Positions 1-9,496 of a stretch of 64,000 nt of DNA are shown piece after piece. The DNA lies in assembly GCA_022578965.1 (NCBI GenBank), contig MU400530.1, positions 372,001-436,000 of the forward strand, written 5' to 3'. How positions within the stretch are numbered: the stretch's first letter is position 1; the number at the start of each line of letters is the position of its first letter. The translations under genes and the position numbers were made by a program. The DNA comes from Xylaria sp. FL1777 (taxonomy: Eukaryota; Ascomycota; Sordariomycetes; Xylariales; Xylariaceae). The notes under the pieces were generated by a model that was given only the letters and a program-made list of their open reading frames with translations, searched no databases and had not been told where the DNA came from.

Positions 1-2792
1 TCTAGTTCAAGATGGGCTAGCGGGTGCATACACTTATCGTCGTCTCTACTTCCGTCCAGACCTACGAAGGGCACAAGTGCTTATTTGGTGTGGGTTATTG
101 AATTGCAAATGACATGTTGAATGGCAGAAAGTGGTGACACTTCTAAATGAGTGAGGCTGCTACCTAAAATTAAGTATTTCTGCTTACATACAATGTTTGG
201 TTAGCATAGGCTAGTTTAATTTTTGAGCGCAAGTGTTAATTGGTGGAAATGCTAGAAAAAGGCAAGTAGGATTTATGAATAATAGCTTTAATTGTATATT
301 AAGTGGTCTTGGCATTTCCATAGCAAATTTAGCAAATTAAAGCATGTGTACTTAAGGTTTCGTGTAATTTACATACTAAAGTTTGTACCAGTGTTTTTCG
401 CAATTCAACATGTCCGAAAGAGACGTAGTACGACGTCTACTTTTCCTGTCAATAGATGGTCAATATGATTCGTGTAATCGTGACTCTTTTATCGGAGCTC
501 TTAATTTAAGTCTTAATGCCTGAGTATTACGATAAGCCTTTATGAAATTTATATATGAGTTCTCCCCAGTTTCTCGAGACTGTATATCTCTAGAAAGATC
601 TTTGGGAGAAGTGTGTCTACAATGTTGATGTTCGCCCCCTAGATGAACAATCTGCTCCGTGAAGGATGAACAGCATAAGCGCAACAAGAGCTGGCAATCT
701 AAGGCCAGGAACGCGGGATGCTTAGTTAATAATTCTTGAAGATTCAATAATAATATCTACTTCTCTTAGGAATTACTCAACCTTCTTATCCGTACGACTC
801 TCCAGTTACAGCGTGGCGTATCTCTTATTGTTGGTCCGTTGCAGGCAGACCTGGCTCTCGTGACTCGCCTAGTCGAAAAGTCCTATTTAGCGCTTTTTAC
901 TTTTTACCCAATCCGGGAGCGCGTTGCTCATCCGACAGGGTCCTAGGCGATCTTGGCAAACTTGGCTGTATGACAACAAGCGTCGCCGAAACGCCTCAAA
1001 CCACTATTATCTACTTCTCAGCTCGTAGGCATGATGGTGAGCCGCAACAGTCGGCTTATCGGCTCATCGGCTCCGAAATCGCGCTGGGCGACACTTTCAG
1101 TCCCTTCTTCGCCTCGGTTCGCAGATTCCCATTCCAGTTCAGTGAAGTTAAGGCAGAATAATTTGAGTGTCTATCATCCGCATGAAGATCCCGCGGATGA
1201 GCCTGTATTGGCAGAAACATGCTAGTACGGAGAAGTGGATGAGTCGAGTTCATAAATGTGCACACACGATGTATTGTGCTGAAAGGATACTGGGTGAAGG
1301 GGTCGGTCTTCCCACTAAGCTGAGTCCTACAATTATATGCTTCTTTTCCCACTATTGTTTATTTTATTAATGAATTAAGTCTATCTACGTCCATTTAACT
1401 TGCGTCTGTGCCCAGCAAGTAATGCTCCCCATTCATCTACAAACCTCTCTCGGCGTTGAATACTACGCCAATAGACAAGTTCATCATACTAAAATAGAGT
1501 TGCCCACGAGCAAGTAAGAGAATATGTGCATAGAGAAGATCGAATAGAAATGCATAACTCCAACGTGGCACTCATTTAAGGATTCTCTCATACTATAGGG
1601 GCATCTGGCTTAACCACGATATTGATACTCGCATTCAGTCAAATGACAGAGGCCAACTGATTCTCGTTGAAGATACAGACATGTTATGGCTGCAAAAGTC
1701 CATACCTCCCATCAGGGCTGTTGCAGAGCATGGTGGCTGTCCGTGACTCTATATACAATTGGTTCGGGGCTTCCTAACCTCCGAGGTCCGCCAATATGTC
1801 TCAGATTAGCGAGGGCTGAATAGCTTCACTTCTGGCTACGCGAGACAGTCTCGATAGATCTCAGTTCAGCGTAGCACCGCCAAGGTGTCCACCGAACTAC
1901 GCGTCTGGAGATAGCACAGCGCGTTCAGCGCGTTCATCGCGTGTAACACCGGCATAATGCCACTAGGGCTCACGCGATCGAGCTTTATATGGAACCACTG
2001 AGTCAATATCGCAACAACCATATACATCTTGACGCGTGCGAATCGCCGGCGAGGAGCAAAGATGTCTTCCCTACGGCGGCGTCAGCGGCAAAAAGGGGAA
2101 TGGACGCACTATCAAGTGCCATCTATGCTTTCCTACTGTGAACTCGCTTATAGATGGAGAAAAAATCTTAGCCGAGTTTGATAACCAGCAGAAGCTAATA
2201 TTAAACTTGTTGGCGAGCGACTTCGGCTCTGCAGGCAGAAACACATTGCCAAAGGGACATAGAATACTCCAGTGATGCTTCAATGCCGTGTATAGAGACC
2301 GTATCTACCGACAGATTCTTGAAAGTGTATTAGCATGTAAAGACGCTGCTCAAGTAACGAGTTGAGGTTCAAAAGATTGTATCTGATAATGAATCGCCCT
2401 TCCTTACTGAGATGGGTTTCAACCACAACTTCTTTCCGCTGAGTTTTCTTCCTTCGGGGAGCGAAAAATTAGCCGTTGAGATATATTTAATCTCCTCATA
2501 GGTAGTTTACAGCGGCCCGGAACGCCATGGCTGAAAAAGCTTCATTTCTAGTGGGTGCCATCATCAGCCGCAACCCCCCAGCGTCGAAGCTGAATGCCCC
2601 TGCGTGAAGGAACAGCCACTTATCTAGATAATGTAGCTTTTATTGTAGCTGACGGACCGACGATATTTAAATGGCCAGGGGTGGGCAGTGTGCTATTTGG
2701 CCAATATGCCCGTCTCTCTACCGAATTACTCTGAGCGATACTAGTATAACTACATTTATAACAACTATTATTTTGAGCTTCACGATTCAACC
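1..2792. other. gene-poor spacer, no gene recognised
   Basis: I find no convincing coding gene here. Short open frames near 970-1370 and 2036-2283 overlap on both strands, lack recognisable domains and are interrupted outside their limits. The stretch around 1600-2280 is less AT-rich and has protein-like patches broken by stops on both strands, so it may be a decayed gene, but I cannot name a family. Confidence 0.5.
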
Positions 2793-3535
2793 ATGCGAAC
2801 TGGTATGCTTCTTCTTAGTCTCGCCGTTACTGTCGGCAGGGTCTTAGCATATGATACATGCCTGGCAGGACAGTGAGTTACCCTCTCGAAAACCGCTTTG
2901 CTTATCGTTTGCCACTAACTGGACCTCGTAATATTTTGAAGGCCCTGGAATGTCTGTGTTAGTACGCGAGGCGATGCCGCATTCACCGAATGTCTCGCAA
3001 TCACTACAGTTGATCCCGCTACAGCAGCCTCCACGCTAATCGACTGTGAATGCACTTATTTCGAAATTGAATATGAGTAAGTGAGGTTCAGCGTCTGGTT
3101 CTTGATCTGAAATATCCTAATACATTCCAACCTATTAGCTGCGCGAAAACCCAATGCCCTGATGACGGCTCTCTCCAGTCTCTATACCAAGACGCGCACA
3201 CTAGCTGTACCTCCATCGCCTCCGCGGAATTGGTAGGCTCCCTAGCGGTAACTACGGGCGAATTAACACCTCACGTGGATCCAACGAGTTCGACTGAGAT
3301 CCTAAGCGCCAGCGACTCACTCGTTCCCGCAAGCACGACAATGTCCTCTGCCAACAGCACATCCCCAGCGGTCGGTACAACCTCAGCGCCAGAGATTACG
3401 GCAAGCGTGGGAACAGGTCAACCATCGAGCACAACAAGTGCGAGCAAGTCTACAGCAAATCTCGCTCTCGTTCCAAGTCGCGTTATTGGTTGGCTTATGG
3501 TATTCGTAGCCGTAATGACGGCTTCCGCATGGTGA
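2793..3535 (+). CDS. small Cys-rich GPI-anchored surface protein, CFEM-like
   Basis: Predicted secreted, wall- or membrane-bound protein of 203 residues. Three exons fit: 2793-2872, 2942-3076 and 3139-3535, with GTGAGT and GTAAGT donors and a CTAAC branch site in the first intron. The ATG at 2793 opens a hydrophobic signal peptide ending near residue 19. The next 75 residues hold eight cysteines, including D-C-x-C followed by C-x4-C, spacing close to, but not a clean match for, the CFEM haem/iron-binding fold. A Ser/Thr-rich stalk (about residues 100-180) and a hydrophobic tail (GWLMVFVAVMTASAW) give the typical GPI-addition signal. Seen: signal peptide, cysteines, tail and splice sites. Inferred: CFEM relationship and surface location. 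It could be an unrelated Cys-rich effector-like protein. Confidence 0.72.
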
Positions 3536-5123
3536 TAGGCTCAGTCTGCGAGGGGATGTGAATGTATCTCAGTGTATATGAAGTAGCATGAAGTATCACG
3601 AAGTATTACTATGTATCTAAATGTACTATTTTGTACTATAAGGTACCAATATGTACCTTGTACTACTAGAGTATAAGAGAGAATACATGTAGCGTGTCAA
3701 GTTTCAATCATTACTGTACTTCATACAGTCTGGGTCAGTCGGCGATACCAAGCTTTACGAAACCACGTCTCCATGGGCTAATCAGTCGAAAATTGGCATT
3801 ACTCCCAATTTAGCATGATATGAAGCATCCTGTGTCTGCAGGAATACGTACTATTAGACAACTTGTAGTATTCTCTAGCTATATAATATGAAAATCAGGA
3901 GATAAGTTTTAATCACATCATAGACAATTTAGTTCATCTCCAACTAACAAGGACTCCCGAGTTGGTGGTATTGGACTATAGGCGAACAAGACCATAAGGG
4001 CCGAAGCAATACACAATCCTTATTGTTTGGGAAGAGTGAAAGAAAACGATTTATGACCTCCCCTTAGAGCTTGGCCATATGGCCACTCGTATAAAGAGAT
4101 TGTCCTGAACCAATGTAGTTAGAGGTTATTAGAGATTCCTTGTGCTGCAACGTATATGAGAATTACACCTAACCTGGCAGCGGAATAATCTGAAATTTAA
4201 AGTCTGTGGAATAGACGCAGCCTTGGTACATAGTTCCGCTCACCTTAAGTGTCATTCGGTTTCGTTCGGCATCAACGCGGAATTGGGTTTCAGGCCACAT
4301 CAGCCAAAACGTTTCTGTTCACCAATCGGGATTCCTTTAAATTCCACCAAAGCAACGCCTTCTCGCCTACAATGTCGTTATCAATGTGTTGCGCTAGCTA
4401 TGCTGTGCTTCTCTCGTCGTTAGGTGATGTTACCGATACATCCTCTTAGACGGGCGTGGCCGGTCATAGCATGAGTGAAATACATAGAATTTACCGCGTT
4501 CTCTTGTCATTTCTAGACATCAGATGCCGCGTTGTTCAACGAAAGCTCTCAATAGTTAGTATGGTATATTAAAGGGTCAAATCACAGCATCGGACACAAA
4601 AACAAGCATTATTTCCACCACGATATATTGCTAGTCTACGCTGATGCAAACTGAAGTAGACAGCAACTATCTTGCCAATACCAACATCCATACAGTACCC
4701 ATTCCCAAGCCATGTACATGATCGCCATTATCATCATTCCATGATCCTCATGATGATCATCATCTCCGGAAATATCGTGAACATCACCACTGCTTGTCTC
4801 CCCAAACCCTTGACAATCTGACAAATCTGCTGGTAACTCGATTCTTGAGTAAACCTAGCCAACACCAATTTTCCCAATACAATTTCCCGTTCCTCTATCA
4901 CCTTTCCCAATCTCCAGTACAAGTACAAAAAAAGAAAAAAAAGAAAAAACCAATGATACACGAGTACAGGCCACATTATCAACGTTCCTACAGCCTGGTG
5001 CCACAATCCCAGCTGCAGCGACATGTGTACCCGTTGCAAGCAGTCGAAGATCGACTCAATATCGTCCAAAAGACAAAAGTGGCAGTGAAGTTGTCATAGT
5101 GCAAGGTTCCCGTTACCTGCAGC
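3536..5123. other. AT-rich spacer
   Basis: No gene recognised. Around 3590-3680 there is a run of degenerate short repeats built on GTATC/GTACTA/GGTACC words. Open frames at 4223-4449 and 4636-5099 are short, overlap on both strands and include an A-rich homopolymer-like stretch, so I treat them as chance. Confidence 0.5.
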
Positions 5124-7188
5124 CTAGTTGCCAGCTAGGTCAAAGTCCCAGTCGTCGTTGTCCTGATTCTGATCGAGATACGAGAAGAGATCATTGTTGG
5201 CATCCAGAGGCTCAGCGAGAAACTGGCTAGGAAGGTCGAAATCAGCGTCAGCGTCAGCATCGCCGTTATTCTCAGCATTGGCGATCTCGGCGAGAATTTG
5301 AGCGTGTAGCTCGTCTTCAGCCGCGGCGTCGGGCGTGGGATGATGTTCCTGAATGTGGTTGTTGTTCTCTTCAGGAAGAGCAAACAGGGCTGGATCAATG
5401 TTCAGATGTTCCTGAATGTTTTGGTTGTTGTTCTCTTCAGGAAGAGCAAACAGGGCTGGATCAATGTTCAGATGTTCCTGAATGTTTTGGTTGTTGTTCT
5501 CTTCAGGAATAGCAAACAGTGCGGGATCAATGTTCAGATGTTCCTGAGCGTGGTTGTTGTTCTCTTCAGGAAGAGCAAACAGGGCGGGATCAATGTTCAG
5601 ATGGTCCTGAATGTGGTTGTTGTTCTCCTCAGGCATAGCACCAGCACTATTCCCAGACTTGGCCAGTTCGTCGAGCATTCCAGCAAATGGGTCCTCCTCA
5701 GCCGCAACATCAAGTGTGGGATTAATGTACTGATGTTCCTGAGCGTTTTGGGTGTTCTGTCCAGGAAAGATGCCAGCTGCTGGATAAGTGAACTGATATC
5801 CTTGAGCATTGTCTCCAGAAACGGCAGCAGGTGTGGGATAACTGTGCTGGACCATCGTCTGCTGCTCTTGTGGTGGCTTTGGTACTGGCTCGTTGACCAT
5901 TTGAGGAACTGCTTCAGCTTGTGGTCGTGAAGCGCGAGTAAGCTGCTCATGATCGCTAGCGAGCTTGGCTGCCTCATCTTTCCATGGTTTTTTATCGGCA
6001 TCTGGCAAAGCTCTCCATCGCTCAGCGAGGAGTTTAGCTAGTTAAACACACAAAGTTAGTTTTCTGACACCAATCTATAGGCGAAGAGGGATAAAATTTT
6101 GACTTACAGACTGCCCCATTTTTGATGCCAGGGAACTCAGCCTTGACTTGAAGGGAATGAGCCCGACGATAGCATATGAAACTGTTGGTACTCTTCTTCG
6201 GCTTCTCGTCCTTCTCGTCCTTCTTGGCTTTTTTGGCCTTCTTGTTCGAGGGGCCATTATCAACCATGTCTTCACCCTCAACTTCATCCAATCCGCGTTT
6301 CCGCGCAGGCCCAGCTTGCTGGAAGACAGGGGGATTCTAGCCCTTCCTGTTCTGTCCTTGAACAAAGCCGGGATACTGTGACTGATTCATGCCTGCGGAC
6401 GCTTGATTGTAATAAGGCGCTGGGTAGCTCGGTGCCTATTCGAAAAACTAGAGTAAGTAACTTTCCGGTATGAGGTATAAGAGACTGGATGTACTGACCT
6501 GGGATAGGGGGTATGGAGCATGTGGGAACATGGGCAGTTGCATGGCGGGTGGCGTGAAGTTTTGATTGTTCACATTAGGTGCCATATATCCAGGTTGCAT
6601 GACGGGTGGCATGAAGCTTTGGTTGTTCGTATTAGGCGTCATATATCCAGGTTGCATGACGGGTGGCATGAAGTTTTGGTTGTTCGTATTAGGCATCATA
6701 TACCCAGGTTGCATGACGGGTGGCATGAAGCTTTGGTTGTTCGTGTTGGGCATCATATACCCAGGTTGCATGACGGGTGGCATGAAGCTTTGGTTGTTCG
6801 TGTTGGGCATCATATATCCAGGTTGCATGACGGGTGGCATGAAGTTTTGGTTGTTCGTATTAGGCGTCATATATCCAGGTTGCCCAGCCGGATTCATAGA
6901 ATAGTACGCATGTGGACCCAACTGTGGCGGCCTGAGCATTGCCTGAGCCACGTTGGATGTATTCTCCATGGAGGATCTCTCGTGAAGCTGTATCTGTTGA
7001 TTGTTGGCTACGTATGTGCCGTCTGCAGAGTTGCCAGCACCGGGGATCTCGGCAGGCTCTCCCAGCTCACTATACCCTCATAGTCAGTACGGCGTTATCC
7101 AGAGATGATGATCGCTGGCGATGATGGTGATGCAGAAAAGGATCAGGACTACTTACCCAGCGTGACTCGGAGTATTCGGAGAACTCAT
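5124..7188 (-). CDS. MATA_HMG-box transcription factor with repeat-rich flanks; in-frame TAG
   Basis: Likely nuclear DNA-binding regulator. Exons on the minus strand: 7188-7157, 7069-6499, 6435-6108 and 6037-5124 (615 codons including stops), with GTAAGT, GTCAGT and GTAAGT donors. Order of parts: short N-terminus; Pro/Asn/Gln-rich region with six 19-residue repeats; a Lys-rich nuclear-localisation-like patch (KKAKKAKKDEKDEKPKK); an HMG box of the mating-type MATA_HMG class (STNSFICYRRAH ... LLAERWRALPDADKKPW) split by the last intron; five 21-22-residue repeats rich in Asn/Glu; an acidic tail. The oddity is an in-frame TAG at 6339-6337, in exon 3 upstream of the HMG box. The frame is open on both sides. 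Either the gene is broken by a CAG-to-TAG-like change, or the TAG serves as an alternative 3' splice site (intron 6337-6498, frame kept). It is not necessarily the MAT locus gene, since no MAT neighbours are seen. Confidence 0.7.
5319..5636 (-). repeat. in-frame minisatellite, five 63-66-bp units in HMG gene
   Basis: Five imperfect tandem units each encode a 20-22-residue block beginning PEENNN and usually ending HLNIDPALFA. Units differ by insertion of two codons (QN) and by point changes, so the array has expanded by duplication while keeping the frame. Confidence 0.9.
6541..6882 (-). repeat. in-frame minisatellite, six 57-bp units in HMG gene
   Basis: Six tandem 57-bp units encode a 19-residue block of the form QPGYMxPNTNNQxFMPPVM. 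Units are nearly identical at the DNA level, which indicates recent expansion and probable length polymorphism between strains. Confidence 0.93.
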
Positions 7189-7509
7189 GGTGAGAGATGA
7201 AGTATAGCGGATTGTGTGAAGAGAGTAGTAGACTGGTGTCAAAAGGGGTTGCTGAGAGGATGGAGATGATCTCAATGCAAGAGAGAGAGAGGCAGATGTG
7301 CTGATGTTATCTGGCTGACAGTGAGACTGTGAGATCTCAGCGAGTAAGCTGTCCACGAAGAGAGTGTGCAGATTGGTGCAGAAACAAAATGTTGTAGGAA
7401 GGATGAAGACGAGAGGGGGGAAGTCTGAATTTATAGAGAACGAGGTTGTGGGGCTCTCTGCCCGTTGCCTGAGAGATTGTGGTATCTCACCGAAGTTGTA
7501 GAGAGGTTG

Positions 7510-7795
7510 GAGGTGACTGGAATTGAAGCGAGGCTGGAGATGACTTGAATGGGATCGAGACTGGAGATAACTGGAGATGACTGGATTTGAAGCGAGGCTA
7601 GAGATGACCTGAATGGGATCGAGAGTGGAGATGACTGGATTTGAAGCGAGGCTGCAGATGACCTGAATGGGATCGAGACTGGAGATAACTGGAGATGACT
7701 GGATTTGAAGCGAGGCTAGAGATGACCTGAATGGGGTCGAGAGTGGAGATGACTGGATTTGAAGCGAGGCTGCAGATGACTTGAATGGAAGCGAG
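7510..7795. repeat. minisatellite in the 5' region of the HMG gene
   Basis: About five tandem imperfect copies of a roughly 50-62-bp unit built on GATGACTGGATTTGAAGCGAGG and GATGACCTGAATGGGATCGA words, with an occasional extra GGAGATAACTG block. The array lies about 320 bp upstream of the HMG start codon. The open frame it creates on the minus strand is a by-product of the repeat period. Confidence 0.88.
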
Positions 7796-8315
7796 GGCCA
7801 CATGGCAATGTACATTGATGATCGTGTTGTTGTGGTGTAGCTACTCGCGATGTTCTAGAATCTGGTGTGGGTACTCTTATCTTCGTAACTCGGTCACGAT
7901 GATTGCTAGGAGTGGATCCAGTTATCAGATCACTGAATATATTATATACTCGGGTAATATTTCTGGTAGCCAGCATCACCAGGCAGCAGTCTTGTTCCTC
8001 TAGCTAATGGCGTCAGGTTTTATTACCATCATATCCATTCATCGTTGCCCCGCGTGGTGATGCTGTGAGCATTGACCAGGAGGTGGCCGGATTGCTGTTA
8101 CAATTACCAACCGCCGAGCAGGTTATCTATGCATTTACATACACCATTCGGTCATGATCCCAGGCAAACAGTTCTATCAACAACGCAAACATCCAGGGCC
8201 GAGACTGGCCCAGGTTTGAATTGCTCCCGGTAGTCATTCAAGCATAATTGGGTTAACCATGAGAAGATATCCACGTATAAATGACTCTTAGAAAATTCAG
8301 TGTAGTACACTTGGG

Positions 8316-8364
8316 TTTTCCATTCATCCAGTATTGATATTCTTATAACTGGATGAATGGAAAA
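8316..8364. repeat. perfect 17-bp inverted repeat with 15-nt loop
   Basis: The arm at 8316-8332 (TTTTCCATTCATCCAGT) is exactly complementary to 8348-8364, with an AT-rich 15-base loop between. A transcript would form a stable hairpin. It may be a terminator-like or small-RNA-precursor structure, or the remnant of a MITE. Confidence 0.85.
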
Positions 8365-8683
8365 GTTACATTCGTATACCGTTAGCATACATCATCAGTA
8401 TAGTCTTATGCTCTGTGCACAAAATTGCATAACTACAATATACCTAGCCTAACAGTTATACTCAGAGTAGAGCTCCTCTTTATCAGTGTTACTTTAAGTA
8501 CTACTACCTAAGGCGTTCCCAGTACTATATCGAGAGAGGACCACACACAATGATGTTCGCTGGTGCAGAAAAGTTGGCCAACTTGGAGCGATGGGACACA
8601 TCATACTAAACAGGGCCGCCGCCAGAATCCCGCTACGGAAGCGAAAGTCCACTACACAAGTTTGAACGATTAGATACTTGGTC

Positions 8684-8686
<3 letters not shown>

Positions 8687-8738
<52 letters not shown>
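8687..8738. repeat. (CT)26 microsatellite
   Basis: Fifty-two bases of uninterrupted CT dinucleotides. It lies about 750 bp upstream of the ankyrin gene. Confidence 0.97.
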
Positions 8739-8741
<3 letters not shown>

Positions 8742-9419
8742 CCAGCTATGTTTCTATACGGAATTATCCTTATAAGCCTCTCTCGTCGAGGTTTTTATAA
8801 GCCTTGGCCCGACAATACTCTATTTTAGCTAGGGTTGAGGACGAGCTGGTGATTCTTTGAATCTAAAATGGAGACAACGCTTTAAACGGGTTGGCGAACT
8901 TGTGAGCTAGAAATGGAAAGGAGGTTGGAATATGACGCTGAACCGGCGGTGCGGTTCCCGAACCCGGGCATTACGGCGCCGGCCTAGTTCTGACAGGAGT
9001 CGGTCTCTTTAAGGGGCTCCGAAGTCTCGCAATTGAAGGGTATCGTCACGTGACGACGGAAATAAGGGTCGCACAATTCTATAAACAAGCCGGGTTTTAC
9101 TCGGAGCTCCGACCGGCTGCTCCTCGGCTAATCTTCGGGCTGAGTTCTCGTGACCTTGAGGTGAAGAGGTCATGAAAGAGGCAGTATTGCGCCCTTGGAA
9201 CCATGCTCTACAAAGCCATTGAGAATCTCTTTCAAGATCCTTGCTCAAAGAAGCTGCAGGTTAGCTCAAGGCTTACCCGTTCCCATTCACAATTCAAACA
9301 TCGTTTTTCACTGATTATGTAGCAGTGTCTATAAATTCGTCCTAAACCTTGTATCAGCCAGCAAGCTCAGAACCAAATCAAACCAGACTAATCCAAACCA
9401 TATCAACCCAGCCCAACCC

Positions 9420-9470
9420 AAGTCAAACCAAATCAGATCAAATCAGATCAAATCAAATCAAATCAAAACA
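9420..9470 (+). repeat. (ATCAA/ATCAG)n leader repeat
   Basis: Short pentanucleotide-like repeats of AATCA(A/G) immediately precede the ankyrin gene's ATG at 9497. They make a C/A-rich, G-poor presumed 5' leader. Confidence 0.75.
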
Positions 9471-9496
9471 CAGCAAGCCAGAGCTCAATCTTCACA

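Larger units (their letters stand above)
7189..9496. other. divergent spacer between HMG gene and ankyrin gene
   Basis: This spacer holds the minisatellite at 7510-7795, a perfect inverted repeat at 8316-8364, a (CT)26 tract at 8687-8738 and, just before the ankyrin gene, an AATC/ATCAA-type leader. No protein gene is recognised. The open frame at 9009-9248 on the minus strand has no recognisable domain. Confidence 0.6.

Noticed and set aside
4636..5099. Overlapping frames on both strands just downstream of the HMG gene
   Set aside because: Low-complexity (poly-Lys and poly-Phe from an A/T tract), no domain, and both strands open by chance.
6541..6882. Regular tandem repeats that might look like a CRISPR array
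   Set aside because: Units abut without unique spacers, keep an open frame in a eukaryotic gene and encode a protein repeat.
7153..7815. 220-residue minus-strand open frame rich in SSLASLQIQSS-type repeats
   Set aside because: The frame is produced by the minisatellite period and its only plausible coding part is the 32-base first exon of the HMG gene.
9009..9248. 79-residue minus-strand frame
   Set aside because: No recognisable motif, no splice partners, and no start context that stands out.
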